Positions 27,267 through 36,521 of a stretch of 64,000 nt of DNA are shown here, in pieces. The DNA is from Methylobacterium sp. PvR107 (GTDB lineage: Bacteria; Pseudomonadota; Alphaproteobacteria; Rhizobiales; Beijerinckiaceae), in contig NZ_JAFIBW010000001.1 in assembly GCF_017833295.1 (NCBI RefSeq), positions 4,181,501 to 4,245,500 of the forward strand. Direction: 5' to 3'. Under the pieces are notes generated by a model, which was given only the letters and a program-made list of their open reading frames with translations, was not told the origin of the DNA and searched no databases. Made by a program: the position numbers and the translations under genes. How positions within the stretch are numbered: position 1 is the first letter of the stretch; the number at the start of each line of letters is the position of its first letter.

Positions 27267-28898
27267 TTACTCTTCCTGGATCCAGGTGCGCAGCACCTCG
27301 ACGGTCTCGGCGGGGCTCGCCCGGACCATGTCGACCACGCGCTGGACCGTCTCGGCCTGAACTTGGCCGTTGATCTTGGCAAACTCCATCAGCCGCGCCG
27401 TCGGATTGTCGCGGTCGATGACCGTGACCGTGGCGCCCGGACCCGTGACCATGGATGCGTCGCCGACGATCCCCATCCCGGGCCCGGCGAGCGACGGCGG
27501 CGCCGGAATCGGCGCGAGCACCTGACGCACCAGTGGGCGCACGACCGTGAGGAGGACGACCAGCGTCAGGAGGGCCAGTACGGCGAACTCGGCCATGCGC
27601 AGCACGTCCTCCTTGGTGGGGGCGAGCAGCGACTCAATCAGCGTCGGCTCGGTGAATTGCGGCACGCTCGGCGCCTCCGCGAAGCGCAGGTTCACCACCT
27701 CGATCTGGTCGCCGCGCGCCTTGTCGAACCCGACCGCGCTGCGCACCAGGGCGGTGATCCGCTCGATCTCGGCGGGTGGCCGGGGGCTGTAGGTCTGCTT
27801 GCCGTCGGGCGCGGTGGCGTAGACCCCGTCGACCACGACGGCCACCGACAGGCGCTTGACCCGGCCACCCTCGGCGATCTCGGTCTTGGTGACGCGCGAG
27901 ATCTCGTAGTTCGTGGTCTCCTCGTTCTTGTTGGTCGCATCCTTCGGAGCGGGCGCCTTGTCGCCGCCATTGGCGCCCGGAAGCTCGTTGCCGACGCTGA
28001 CCTGCCCGTCGGCGTTGCTGGTCAGCGCCGATTCGGTGCGGGTCTGGGCGGAGCGCACGACGCGGCTCTCGGGATCGAAGGTCTCGGAGCGGCTCTCGAT
28101 GCGGTTGAGGTCGAGCTCCGCGTTGACCTGAACCCGGGCCCGGCCGGGGCCCACGATGCCGGCGACAACGTCCTCGATCTGGCCGCGGAGGCGGCGCTCA
28201 AGGGTGACTTGCCGGTCCTCGAAACCGCTGGCGACGTCGGAGTTTGCGTCCCGGGCGCCGTCCGCCAGGAGCCGGCCGCGCTCGTCGACGATCGAGACCC
28301 GCTCGGGCTTCAGCCCTTCCACCGCCGAGGCCGCGAGATGGCGGATCGCCCGCACCTGACCGGCATCGAGGTCGCCCATCAGCTTCAGCACGATGGCGGC
28401 GCTCGGGCTCTCGCGGTCGCGCTCGAACAGGCGGCGCTCGGGCAGGACCAGATGGACACGGGCCGCCTGGACCCGGCCGATGGCGCGGATCGAGCGGGCC
28501 AGCTCGCCCTCGAGGGCGCGCAGGTGGTTCACGTTCTGCACGAAATTGGTGGACGAGAACGCGTCGCCCTTGTCGAAGATCTCGTATCCGACGCCGGCCT
28601 GGGTCGGCAGGCCCTTGCCAGCCAGGTCCATGCGCAGCTTCGGCAGATCGGGACGGGGCGCCAGAATGGTCTGGCCGGCGTCGCCCCGGGTCTCGTAGCG
28701 GATGCCGCGGCTGTCGAGCTCACGGACCACGGTGGCGGAATCCTGCATCGACAGGTCCGAGAACAGCACCCCCATGTCCGGCCGCGAGACCCGCAGGATG
28801 ATGAAGGCGAAGAAGCCGATGAGCGTCAACGTCACCGCCGCCATGGCGGCGATGCGGGCCGGTCCGAGCTTCGTGACGAGATCGAGGACCGGCTTCAC
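27267..28898 (-). CDS. fliF: Flagellar MS-ring protein FliF
   Basis: 543 residues. It forms the inner-membrane MS ring. TM1 lies at 18-38 (AMAAVTLTLIGFFAFIILRV) and TM2 near 440-460 (VLALLTLVVLLTVVRPLVRQ). YscJ/FliF domain blocks include GLPTQAGVGYEIFDKGDAFSSTNFVQNVN and a secretin-like ASAVEGLKPERVSIVDERGRLL. The C-terminus ends with WIQEE, the FliG-binding tail. It is the first gene of fliF-fliG-fliH-fliN-flbD, with a CtrA-like box about 75 bp upstream. Confidence 0.95.
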   Translation of the reverse strand: MKPVLDLVTKLGPARIAAMAAVTLTLIGFFAFIILRVSRPDMGVLFSDLSMQDSATVVRELDSRGIRYETRGDAGQTILAPRPDLPKLRMDLAGKGLPTQAGVGYEIFDKGDAFSSTNFVQNVNHLRALEGELARSIRAIGRVQAARVHLVLPERRLFERDRESPSAAIVLKLMGDLDAGQVRAIRHLAASAVEGLKPERVSIVDERGRLLADGARDANSDVASGFEDRQVTLERRLRGQIEDVVAGIVGPGRARVQVNAELDLNRIESRSETFDPESRVVRSAQTRTESALTSNADGQVSVGNELPGANGGDKAPAPKDATNKNEETTNYEISRVTKTEIAEGGRVKRLSVAVVVDGVYATAPDGKQTYSPRPPAEIERITALVRSAVGFDKARGDQIEVVNLRFAEAPSVPQFTEPTLIESLLAPTKEDVLRMAEFAVLALLTLVVLLTVVRPLVRQVLAPIPAPPSLAGPGMGIVGDASMVTGPGATVTVIDRDNPTARLMEFAKINGQVQAETVQRVVDMVRASPAETVEVLRTWIQEE

Positions 28899-28971
28899 GG
28901 GAGGGATCGCTGCACTCTGAACGCGAGGCGGACCGCCGTGGCCCGCTCGGCAGAAATTGCCCGGTCCATGG

Positions 28972-28986
28972 TTAGCGGGCCGTTAA
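28972..28986. promoter_or_regulatory. CtrA-like box upstream of fliF
   Basis: Reads TTAG-N7-TTAA on the plus strand, one mismatch from TTAA-N7-TTAA, 74-88 bp upstream of the fliF start. In Caulobacter the orthologous fliF operon is a direct CtrA target, so the site is a good candidate. Confidence 0.45.
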
Positions 28987-29122
28987 TGACCTGTCGTGCC
29001 TGCGTCTGAGCACGACGGAAAGCCGAAAAGCCGCGCCCGAGGTCTGGACGCGGCTTTGCAAGATTTCGGCGGGCGGACGCCATCGGCGGTCTCCCGATCG
29101 GGCGCTTGCGATTGCGGCCACT

Positions 29123-29237
29123 CCGTCATTCCGGAGCCGCGACGCGGAGCCCGGCATCCGGAAACGCAGGCGGCTCAAGGCCTGTTACCGTTCCCGGATC
29201 TGGATTCGGGCTCGCCTGCGGCGCCCCGGAACGACGG
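29123..29237. repeat. Palindromic GC-rich intergenic repeat (CATTCCGGG type), copy 3
   Basis: Starts CCGTCATTCCGGAGC and ends CGCCCCGGAACGACGG, with inner arms CATCCGGAAACG / CCCGGATCTGGATTCGGG. It lies between sciP and the fliF promoter region; the rest of the gap 28899-29259 holds the CtrA-like box and no gene. Confidence 0.7.
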
Positions 29238-29259
29238 ACCGCCACGCATATTCCCTGAC

Positions 29260-29535
29260 TCAGTGCCGGTAATGCTGGATCCGGGTGGTGCGCAGGCCGG
29301 CGAGGCCGTGCTGGTCGATGGAGAACTGCCAGCTAAGGAATTCCTCGGTGGTCAGGGTATAGCGCTTGCAGGCCTCCTCCAGGCTGAGGAGACCGCCGCG
29401 CACGGCCGCCACGACCTCGGCCTTGCGCCGGATCACCCAGCGGCGGGTACTCGGAGGCGGAAGATCCGCAATCGTCAGGGGGCTGCCGTCGGGCCCGATC
29501 ACGTACTTCACTCTCGGGCGGCTCGGTTCGGTCAT
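29260..29535 (-). CDS. sciP: CtrA inhibitor SciP (DUF1153)
   Basis: 91 residues. The DUF1153 domain is complete, from RVKYVIGPDGSPLTIADLPP to WVIRRKAEVVAAVRGGLLS, LEEACKRYTLTTEEFLSW and an HTH-like end. In Caulobacter, SciP binds CtrA and blocks transcription of CtrA-activated genes in swarmer cells. The ATG at 29533-29535 begins the domain; the longer frame upstream has no homology. Its place between fliF and flgD fits control of flagellar class II genes. Confidence 0.9.
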   Translation of the reverse strand: MTEPSRPRVKYVIGPDGSPLTIADLPPPSTRRWVIRRKAEVVAAVRGGLLSLEEACKRYTLTTEEFLSWQFSIDQHGLAGLRTTRIQHYRH

Positions 29536-29588
29536 GATACGCTCTACACTCGACTGACCTGTCGAGCATTGAAGGTACTTGCGCCCGC

Positions 29589-29603
29589 TTAAGAGATGTT
29601 GAA
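29589..29603. promoter_or_regulatory. CtrA-like box upstream of sciP
   Basis: TTCA-N7-TTAA on the minus strand, 54-68 bp upstream of sciP, one mismatch from consensus. sciP is itself in the CtrA circuit in Caulobacter. Confidence 0.35.
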
Positions 29604-29626
29604 GCGAGTCACTCGGATGTGATTCG

Positions 29627-30313
29627 TTAAGTGCCACTTGTGGACAACCCGATGGTCTGCACGCTGGACAGCGGCACCTTCTGCGAGCCGATCATCAGGA
29701 CCGGGGTCGTCCCGCTGAGATCAACCTCGTCCACCGTGCCGGTCAGGCTCGTGTCGACCGCGACGCTGGAGCCGGTGGCATCGGTGGCCGAGACCTTGAT
29801 CGAGTAGGTGCCGTCCGTGGAAGTGAGCCCGGCCGAGGTCTTGCCGTTCCACGAGTAGGTCTGGCTGCCGGCAGTCAGCGAGGTGGTCTGCGTGGCCACG
29901 ACGTTGTTCTTGGAATCCAGGATGGAGATCACCGCCTTCGAGGCGGCGCGGGCGGGGGAAAGCGTCCAAGAGGCCGTGCCGTTGGAGAGCTGCGCCAAAC
30001 TGCCATCGGCCGTGATGGTCTTGCCGATGTAGCTGGTGGCAGAGGCCGAGCTCGCCGATTGCGACGCGCTCAGGATGTTGTCGAGGCGATCGTTGGTCTT
30101 GAGCTGCTGCTCGACGCCGGCGAACTGCACCAGTTGCTGCGTGAACTGGTTGGTGTCCATCGGGTCGAGGGGATTCTGGTTCTTGAGCTGCGTGGTGAGC
30201 AGCGTCAGGAACTGCGTGAAGTTGCTGGCGATCTCGGTGGCGTTGCCGCTGCTCTTCGACGAGGTGCCCGTGTTGGACGCCGTGCTGGTGAGGCTGGATA
30301 TGCCGCTTGTCAT
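29627..30313 (-). CDS. flgD: Flagellar hook assembly protein FlgD
   Basis: 228 residues. Hook-capping scaffold. The N-terminal FlgD block is diagnostic: FLTLLTTQLKNQNPLDPMDTNQFTQQLVQFAGVEQ (positions about 35-69), followed by a FlgD Ig-like region (SWNGKTSAGLTSTDGTYSIKV). The ATG at 30311-30313 fits the family length. It is 74 bp downstream of fliK on the same strand, the usual fliK-flgD order in Hyphomicrobiales. Confidence 0.94.
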   Translation of the reverse strand: MTSGISSLTSTASNTGTSSKSSGNATEIASNFTQFLTLLTTQLKNQNPLDPMDTNQFTQQLVQFAGVEQQLKTNDRLDNILSASQSASSASATSYIGKTITADGSLAQLSNGTASWTLSPARAASKAVISILDSKNNVVATQTTSLTAGSQTYSWNGKTSAGLTSTDGTYSIKVSATDATGSSVAVDTSLTGTVDEVDLSGTTPVLMIGSQKVPLSSVQTIGLSTSGT

Positions 30314-30387
30314 GCCGTTCTCTCCGATGACGCATCGGAGCGCTGGGCTCGGATGCACGATGTCTGCGTGTCGGTCCCCGCGACCGG

Positions 30388-31965
30388 CTAGATCCTGATG
30401 TCGACGCTGCCATAGCCGCGCAGCCACCGCGTCGGTGCGATGTCCTGCGGGGGCTCGGCCTGATCCCGGGTCCAGGTGGCCGGTCCACCGCGGGGCGCAT
30501 CGCCCTGCTGGCCGCCGCCGCCGCTCTGCGCGCTGCCATCGCCGCGCAGCGACAGGTTCAGGCCCCCAGCCGAGGGATCGAGGCCCGCCTGAGACAGGGC
30601 CTGCTGCAACTGGCCCGCATCGCGTTGAAGCATCGCCAGGGTCTCGGGGCGGTCGACCACCAAATGGGTCGTGACCGTGCCGCGCGCCTTGTCGATCTCC
30701 AGCTTGACGTCGATCCGCCCAAGCTCGACCGGGTCGAGCCGGATCTGGAATTCGCTCGATCCGTTCATCGAGCGCAGGCCGATGGCGATCGGCACCTGAC
30801 CCATGGGGATCGCCGGGTCCGTGTGGATAGGCGCGGCGGTCTGCGCGGCAGCGGTTGCGGCATGCGCCGCACTGGACGCCCCGCCAGGCGGAACGCCGGC
30901 GTTTGCCGGAGGCGCAGCCGGCACCGCTCCGGCCGCGGCCTGACCCGTATCCGCGACGTTTCTCTGACCGGCCTCGGCAAGAGCCGCGAGGAAATCCTTG
31001 CCCTCGCCAGCCGAGGCGACCGGCGCGGCCGCCGGATCGCCGGTACCGGGTTGCACGACCTCGACCGGCGAGGTGCTCTTGCCGGCCTTGCCGGAGGCTG
31101 TCGACGTCGCGACTGATGCTGCCCCTGTGACAGATCCCGCCGCTCCGACGATGCCGTTCTGGACGTCACCTGCCACCGAGCCGGAATCCGGCAGTCCGGG
31201 TTTTACTGCGCCGGACGCGGCCACTTCGGAGCCGTCCGCGGCCTCCGTTGCGCCGGCCGCGCGGGCCGGGCCGCGCTCGGCCAGCGTGGCGAGCAGTGTC
31301 AGCAGCGCGGCTGCGGGATCGGCGGTCGCTGCCGGGGGTACGGCGTTCGCCTGCGGCGGCTGCGCCGCCGCTTCCGCTTGGCGTCCCTGATCGGGCGCCA
31401 CCTCGGGCGCTTGCTGGCTTGTCTCCCCAGCGGGCGCTGGTGTCGCGCTGGCTTTCGGCGCGACCGGAGCCGCATCGCCGCTCGCCGCTCGGGTCGTGGC
31501 GGCCGCTTTTCCCGCCTCCGTCGAGGGGGCGGCCGAGGCGGCCTCGTCCCGGTTTCGCGACGCGCCCGGGTCTCCGAGTCGCGACGCGCCCGAAGCTTGA
31601 GCGGAGGCATTTGCCGGCTTGGCGAGGCTTGTACGCCTGTCAACGGCCCGGGCGTCAGCCTGCAGGCTCGCACTCCGCGCGCGCTCCGATGCCGTCCGGG
31701 CTGCGTCGGCCTGATCGCGCTGGGCCGTCTGGCGGGCGCGCGCCGCGTCGGTCTGATCCTGCCGCGCGGCCGTCCGGGTGCGCACCTCGACCGCGTCGTC
31801 CCGGGCCTGGGCGGCGCTCAGGGCGGCGCCGAACCGGTCCTGCGATGAGTCTCCGGCACGGGACGCGACACCCGCTGCTTCCCAGCCCGAACGCGTGGTG
31901 GAGGCGGTCCGCGCGGATGAAATCCACGCGGTGACATCCAATCGATCCGCTGTGCCGCTCGCCAT
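30388..31965 (-). CDS. fliK: Flagellar hook-length control protein FliK
   Basis: 525 residues. The N-terminal two thirds are Ala/Gln/Arg/Thr-rich and of low complexity, as usual for FliK. The C-terminal domain (about 390-470) has the FliK core: FQIRLDPVELGRIDVKLEID, RGTVTTHLVVDRPETLAMLQ and LQQALSQAGL. It controls the switch from hook to filament export. The ATG at 31963-31965 has AAAGGAG 8 nt upstream, better than the codon 24 bp earlier. It is divergent from mnmA. Confidence 0.88.
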   Translation of the reverse strand: MASGTADRLDVTAWISSARTASTTRSGWEAAGVASRAGDSSQDRFGAALSAAQARDDAVEVRTRTAARQDQTDAARARQTAQRDQADAARTASERARSASLQADARAVDRRTSLAKPANASAQASGASRLGDPGASRNRDEAASAAPSTEAGKAAATTRAASGDAAPVAPKASATPAPAGETSQQAPEVAPDQGRQAEAAAQPPQANAVPPAATADPAAALLTLLATLAERGPARAAGATEAADGSEVAASGAVKPGLPDSGSVAGDVQNGIVGAAGSVTGAASVATSTASGKAGKSTSPVEVVQPGTGDPAAAPVASAGEGKDFLAALAEAGQRNVADTGQAAAGAVPAAPPANAGVPPGGASSAAHAATAAAQTAAPIHTDPAIPMGQVPIAIGLRSMNGSSEFQIRLDPVELGRIDVKLEIDKARGTVTTHLVVDRPETLAMLQRDAGQLQQALSQAGLDPSAGGLNLSLRGDGSAQSGGGGQQGDAPRGGPATWTRDQAEPPQDIAPTRWLRGYGSVDIRI

Positions 31966-32212
31966 GCCGGGCTCCTTTCGACATCCCACACAGCAAGGCG
32001 CGCGCCACCAAACGGATCGGATAAGTCTTTGAAAAATAGATGCTTCTCTTGTCGGGCTGCCGCGCTCTCAAGGCCGAAGCTGCCGTGCGCCCGGCAGGAT
32101 CTGCCGAGCGGTCAGGGATGGGCGCGCCGGCTGCCCTGGAAAGCAGGGCGAAGTCCCGCTATAGACGCACCGTGCAGCCTGGAAGCTTCCGAGCCGGCGG
32201 CTGCGGACCTTC

Positions 32213-33370
32213 ATGATGAACGCCCTCGATCTTCCCAAAGCCCCCCACGAGACGCGCGTCGTCGTCGCCATGTCGGGCGGCGTCGATTCCTCCGTGGTGG
32301 CAGGCCTGCTGAAGCGGCAGGGCTTCGACGTGGTCGGCGTGACCCTTCAGCTCTACGATCACGGCGCGGCGACGCATCGCAAGGGCGCCTGCTGCGCCGG
32401 CCAGGACATCAACGACGCCCGGGCCGCAGCCGAGCATCTCGGCATCCCGCACTACGTCCTGGATTACGAGGACCGGTTCCGCGACGCGGTGATCGAGAAG
32501 TTCGCCGAGAGCTATCTCGCGGGCGAGACACCGATCCCCTGCGTCGAGTGCAATCGCACGGTGAAGTTCCGCGATCTGCTCGGCCTCGCCCGGGACCTGA
32601 ACGCCGACGCGCTCGCCACCGGCCACTACGTGGCGAGCCGCGCGCTGCCGGGCGGCGGGCGGGCACTGCATCGCGCCCTCGATCCCGCGCGGGACCAGAG
32701 CTACTTCCTCTACGCCACCACGGCCGAGCAGCTGGACTTCCTGCGCTTCCCGCTGGGCGAGCTGGAGAAGACCGAGACCCGCGCGCTCGCGAAGGAGCTC
32801 GGCCTGTCGCTCGCCGAGAAGCCTGACAGCCAGGACATCTGCTTCGTGCCGCAGGGCCGGTACAGCGACGTGATCGCCCGCCTCCGCCCGGATGCGGCGC
32901 GGCCCGGCGAGATCGTCGACCTCGCGGGGCACGTGCTCGGCCGACACGATGGCATCGTTCACTACACGGTGGGACAGCGGAAGGGCCTCGGCCTGTCGGG
33001 GCCCGAGCCGCTCTACGTGGTGCGCCTGGAGCCGGATCTGGCCCGCGTGGTGGTCGGTCCGCGCACCGCGCTGGCCACGACCCGCATCCGCCTCTCGGAC
33101 CTGAACTGGCTTGGCGAGGGCCCGATCGAGGCCGTGCGCGATCTCCCCGTGGCGGTGCGCGTGCGCTCGACCCGGCCGCCGCGCCCGGCGACGCTCACGG
33201 CCGGGCCCGACGGCACCGCCGAGATCGTGCTCGCCGAGCCTGAGGACGGCGTGTCGCCGGGCCAGGCCTGCGCGATCTACGCGGATGACGGCCCCCGGGC
33301 GCGGGTGCTGGGCGGCGGCACCATCCGGCGCGTCGACGCGTTGTCGGCCCGGCCCCGCGAGGCCGCCTGA
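32213..33370 (+). CDS. mnmA: tRNA-specific 2-thiouridylase MnmA
   Basis: 385 residues. ATP-dependent sulfurtransferase that makes s2U34 in tRNA Lys/Glu/Gln. The PP-loop SGGVDSS is at 21-27; the catalytic Cys pair lies in VECNRTVKF (Cys113) and DSQDICFV (about 210). The KGACCAGQD segment and [12 protein letters not shown] motifs are typical. The C-terminal beta-barrel is complete. The reading start MMNALD may use either ATG. Confidence 0.96.
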   Translation: MMNALDLPKAPHETRVVVAMSGGVDSSVVAGLLKRQGFDVVGVTLQLYDHGAATHRKGACCAGQDINDARAAAEHLGIPHYVLDYEDRFRDAVIEKFAESYLAGETPIPCVECNRTVKFRDLLGLARDLNADALATGHYVASRALPGGGRALHRALDPARDQSYFLYATTAEQLDFLRFPLGELEKTETRALAKELGLSLAEKPDSQDICFVPQGRYSDVIARLRPDAARPGEIVDLAGHVLGRHDGIVHYTVGQRKGLGLSGPEPLYVVRLEPDLARVVVGPRTALATTRIRLSDLNWLGEGPIEAVRDLPVAVRVRSTRPPRPATLTAGPDGTAEIVLAEPEDGVSPGQACAIYADDGPRARVLGGGTIRRVDALSARPREAA

Positions 33371-33395
33371 TCTCAACCTCTGGAAATTGCGAACG

Positions 33396-34049
33396 ATGCT
33401 GAGCGAGCCGCAGATGGCCGGGCCGAGCACGGCCCTGATGCGCAAGGCCTATGCCCGCTGGGCGCCAGTCTACGACGTGGTCTACGACAAGCTCACGGAG
33501 CCGGCGGCCCGCGCTGCCGTCGAGGCCGCCGCCGAGCACGGGCCGCGCATCCTGGAGGCCGGCGTCGGCACCGGGTTGGCGTTGGGCTACTATCCGAAGG
33601 CGAGCTTCGTCTGCGGCGTCGACCTGTCCGAGGACATGCTCAAGCGCGCCCGCGCCAAGGTCCGGCGCCGGAATCTGTCGCACGTGAAGGGCCTCCAGGT
33701 GATGGATGTCTGCCACCTGGGCTATGCCGATGCGAGCTTCGACGCCGTGGTGGCGCAGTTCCTGATCACCCTGGTGCCCGATCCCGAGGCCGCGCTGTCG
33801 GAGTTCCTGCGCGTGGTGCGGCCGGGCGGCGGCATCGTGCTGGCCAACCATTTCGGCCAGAGCGACGGCCCCGTCGCCCGCGTCGAGGAGATCGTGGCAC
33901 CGCTCTGCACCAAGATCGGCTGGTCCTCGGACTTCAAGGCTACCCGGATCGAGGCCTGGGCCCGGCGCAACGGCGTCGAGGTGATCGGTCTGAAGCCGAC
34001 CTTCCCGGGCGGGTTCTTCAAGATCCTGCGGATGCGCAAGCCCGGGTGA
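33396..34049 (+). CDS. pmtA: Class I SAM methyltransferase, PmtA-like
   Basis: 217 residues. Probable phosphatidylethanolamine N-methyltransferase of the Rhodobacter PmtA type (soluble, three-step PE to PC methylation). AYARWAPVYDVVYDK begins the domain; SAM motif I is ILEAGVGTGLALGYYP (51-66), followed by GVDLSEDMLKRAR, VAQFLITLVPDPEAAL and GGIVLANHFGQ. The ATG at 33396 starts the homology; longer frames run back through mnmA. A close relative with another lipid or quinone substrate cannot be excluded. Confidence 0.78.
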   Translation: MLSEPQMAGPSTALMRKAYARWAPVYDVVYDKLTEPAARAAVEAAAEHGPRILEAGVGTGLALGYYPKASFVCGVDLSEDMLKRARAKVRRRNLSHVKGLQVMDVCHLGYADASFDAVVAQFLITLVPDPEAALSEFLRVVRPGGGIVLANHFGQSDGPVARVEEIVAPLCTKIGWSSDFKATRIEAWARRNGVEVIGLKPTFPGGFFKILRMRKPG

Positions 34050-34828
34050 GGGACATCGCGCCCGCACCCGTCGCCCAGGGGCGCTGGCGTCGGTGGTTGC
34101 GCTGGCTGCCGCTCGTGCTGCTCCTGGGCGTGTCGGCGATCGCGCTCGTCTCGGGGGCCGCGCATCTTCTCAGCCTCGATCGACTCCTCGCCTCGCGCGC
34201 ATGGCTGCGCGGCTTCGTGGAAGTCGGCTATCTGCGCGCGCTGGTTGCAGCCTACTGCCTCTATGTCGGGGCTGTCGTGGTGTCGGTGCCGGCCACGCTG
34301 ATCCTGACCATGATCTGCGGCTTCCTGTTCGGGATCCTGCCGGGGGCGCTCACCGCGGTCTGTGCGGCGACCACGGGCGCCGCGATCGTGTTCGCCATCG
34401 GCCGCGGACCGGGCGCCGATCTGCTCCGCCGGATCGGCGGGACCCGCCTGGCCGGACTCGCCGAGGGCTTCCGCCGCGACGCCTTCGGTTACATCGTGAT
34501 CCTGCGACTGCTGCCCCTGTTCCCGTTCTGGGTGACCAACATCGCGCCGGCCGCGTTCGGCGTGAAGATGCGCGTGTTCGTCCTCGCGACCTTCCTCGGT
34601 CTCCTGCCGGGCGCCCTCGTCTACGCGACCACGGGTGCCGGGATCGAGGACGTGGTTGCCGCTCACGAGACCGCCAAGGCGGCGTGCCTCGCGGCGGGCG
34701 AGGGCGGCTGCGACAATGCCCTGGCGCTGCGGGCGCTCGTCACGCCGAAAATGGTGGCGGGGCTTGCCCTGCTCGCGATCTTCGCCCTGGCGAGCCTGCT
34801 GGTGAGCCGGCGCGCCCGACGCTGTTGA
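34046..34828 (+). CDS. TVP38/TMEM64 (DedA-like) membrane protein
   Basis: 260 residues with five or six hydrophobic helices. The SNARE-associated/VTT core is present: VVSVPATLILTMICGFLFGILPGALTA, then FVFAIGRGPG-like and ILRLLPLFPFWVTNIAPAAFGV. Members of this superfamily are linked to lipid scrambling or undecaprenyl-phosphate recycling. The GTG start overlaps the pmtA-like stop (GTGA), so the two are coupled, consistent with a shared lipid context. Confidence 0.85.
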   Translation: MRDIAPAPVAQGRWRRWLRWLPLVLLLGVSAIALVSGAAHLLSLDRLLASRAWLRGFVEVGYLRALVAAYCLYVGAVVVSVPATLILTMICGFLFGILPGALTAVCAATTGAAIVFAIGRGPGADLLRRIGGTRLAGLAEGFRRDAFGYIVILRLLPLFPFWVTNIAPAAFGVKMRVFVLATFLGLLPGALVYATTGAGIEDVVAAHETAKAACLAAGEGGCDNALALRALVTPKMVAGLALLAIFALASLLVSRRARRC

Positions 34829-34843
34829 GCGCCGCATTTCGAA

Positions 34844-34884
34844 GCGGTTCATGTGTTCCTGTGTCTAAGAACACATGCAACCGC
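34844..34884. other. Long stem-loop between the TVP38 gene and the kinase gene
   Basis: GCGGTT and ATGTGTTC pair with GAACACAT and AACCGC across a 10-nt loop, a 14-bp stem with one small bulge. No T-run follows. It could be a terminator of the upstream operon, a processing site, or an operator (the inner ATGTGTTC/GAACACAT is a clean palindrome). Confidence 0.5.
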
Positions 34885-35040
34885 CTGTGGGGGGTTGCCG
34901 TATAGTGCTCACCGTCGGGAGTCTGTATTCCCGCCTGCGAATCTGTGGCTTGCGAACATGTTTTCCGCGAAGGCCGGAACCGGCTCGAGCACCTGCGACT
35001 TCCACTCCGCCGATCCCCATCTGCGAAGCCCGCGCGGAGC

Positions 35041-36504
35041 GTGAACGGCGTGTCCCTCGAGTCCAACACCACGGTCGCGGCCCCGTCGGCGCCGGGGACG
35101 GCCTCCGCCCGCGAGGGGCTCGAGCGGCGCGTGGCGCGTCTCGGCCTGTCCGGCCGCCTGTTCCTCGTCACCGTCGCCTTCGTGGTGGTGGCCGAGGTTC
35201 TGACCTACGTGCCGGCGGTCGCCAATTACCGCATTGAGTGGATGTCCGACCGCCTGGCCGCCGCCCAGGTGGCGGCCCTGGTCCTGGACGGCAGGACCGG
35301 CGAGCCGGTCTCCGAGGCGCTGGAAAGCCGGCTGCTCGCCGGCGTCAACGCCCGGGCGATCGCGGTCCGCGGCGGCGGAGCCCAGCGCCTGCTCGCCATC
35401 GAGCCGATGCCGGAAACCGTGGCCGACACCGTCGATCTGCGGGATGTGACGTCCCTGTCCGCCATCCGCGGCGCGTGGCGCACGCTCGTCGCCCCGGTGC
35501 GTGAACCGATCCGCGTGGTCGGAGAGGGAGGTATCGGCTTCGACCGGGTCGAGATCATCCTCGACGAGGGGCCGCTGCGCACCGCAATGATCGACTACGC
35601 CCTGCGATTGTTGGTCTCGTCGCTGATCATCGCGGCGTCGGCGGCGGGCCTCGTCTTCGTGGTTCTGCAGGTTCTGATCGTGCGCCCGGTCCGGCGGCTC
35701 GCAAATAGCATTACGGCCTTCGCCGACGATCCGGAGGATGCCGGCCGGATCATCGCCCCGTCTCGCCGGAGCGACGAGATCGGGCAGGCCGAGCTCGCCC
35801 TCGGGCGGATGCAGCGCAGCCTCGCCGACCAGCTCCGCCAGAAGCGGCGGCTGGCCGAGCTGGGTCTTGCTGTCAGCAAGATCAGCCACGAGCTGCGCAA
35901 TCTGCTCACCGGCGCCCAGCTCCTGGGCGACCGCCTGGAGGGTACCGCAGATCCGACCGTCCAGCGGGTGGCGCCCCGTCTGGTCGGAACGCTGGCCCGG
36001 GCGATCCGCTTCTGCGAAGCGACACTCGCCTACGGGCGCGTCTCCGAGCGGGCGCCGCACCTGACCAGCACACCGCTGGCGCCGCTCTTCGCCGAGCTTC
36101 CGGATCTCGCGGCGCTGGCGGAACATCCCGTCGCCGTTCAGGTGGCGGCGGACGGCCTGAGCGTCCAGGCCGATCCGGAGCAGCTCAGCCGGGCGCTCGC
36201 CAATCTCGTCCGCAACGCCGTGCAGGCCCTGGACGGCGCCGCGGTCGAGGGGGCGGAGGTGCGGGTCACCGCCTGCCGCGAGGAGCCGGGCCGCGTGACC
36301 ATCCTGGTCGCGGACAACGGCCCGGGCCTGCCGGCACGCGCGCGGGAGAACCTGTTCGCGCCGTTCCAGGGATCCATGCGCTCGGGCGGCACTGGGCTGG
36401 GCCTCCCGATCGCCGCCGAGCTGATCGGGATCAACGGCGGCACGCTCAGCCTCGACGGCTGTGAGCCGGGGGCGCGGTTCCGGATCGCGCTGCCGGAGGG
36501 CTGA
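35041..36504 (+). CDS. Sensor histidine kinase, orphan
   Basis: About 487 residues. Two TM segments flank a periplasmic sensor region: TM1 near 38-58 (LFLVTVAFVVVAEVLTYV), TM2 near 180-210 (LLVSSLIIAASAAGLVFVVL), then a HAMP-like linker (RPVRRLANSITAF). The dimerisation domain has the phospho-acceptor His in SKISHELRNLLTGAQL. The HATPase domain has the N box RALANLVRNAVQAL, G1 DNGPGLP and G2 GGTGLGLPIAAEL. No response regulator is next to it. The GTG at 35041 is one of two close candidates; upstream frames have no homology. Confidence 0.85.
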   Translation: MNGVSLESNTTVAAPSAPGTASAREGLERRVARLGLSGRLFLVTVAFVVVAEVLTYVPAVANYRIEWMSDRLAAAQVAALVLDGRTGEPVSEALESRLLAGVNARAIAVRGGGAQRLLAIEPMPETVADTVDLRDVTSLSAIRGAWRTLVAPVREPIRVVGEGGIGFDRVEIILDEGPLRTAMIDYALRLLVSSLIIAASAAGLVFVVLQVLIVRPVRRLANSITAFADDPEDAGRIIAPSRRSDEIGQAELALGRMQRSLADQLRQKRRLAELGLAVSKISHELRNLLTGAQLLGDRLEGTADPTVQRVAPRLVGTLARAIRFCEATLAYGRVSERAPHLTSTPLAPLFAELPDLAALAEHPVAVQVAADGLSVQADPEQLSRALANLVRNAVQALDGAAVEGAEVRVTACREEPGRVTILVADNGPGLPARARENLFAPFQGSMRSGGTGLGLPIAAELIGINGGTLSLDGCEPGARFRIALPEG

Positions 36505-36521
36505 GCCCAGAATCTGCCGGG

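Noticed and set aside
27183..29009. 608-codon plus-strand frame
   Set aside because: Antisense to fliF.
29628..29645. Sigma-54 promoter (TGGCAC on the minus strand)
   Set aside because: The -24-like element is present but no TTGC-type -12 element follows at the required spacing.
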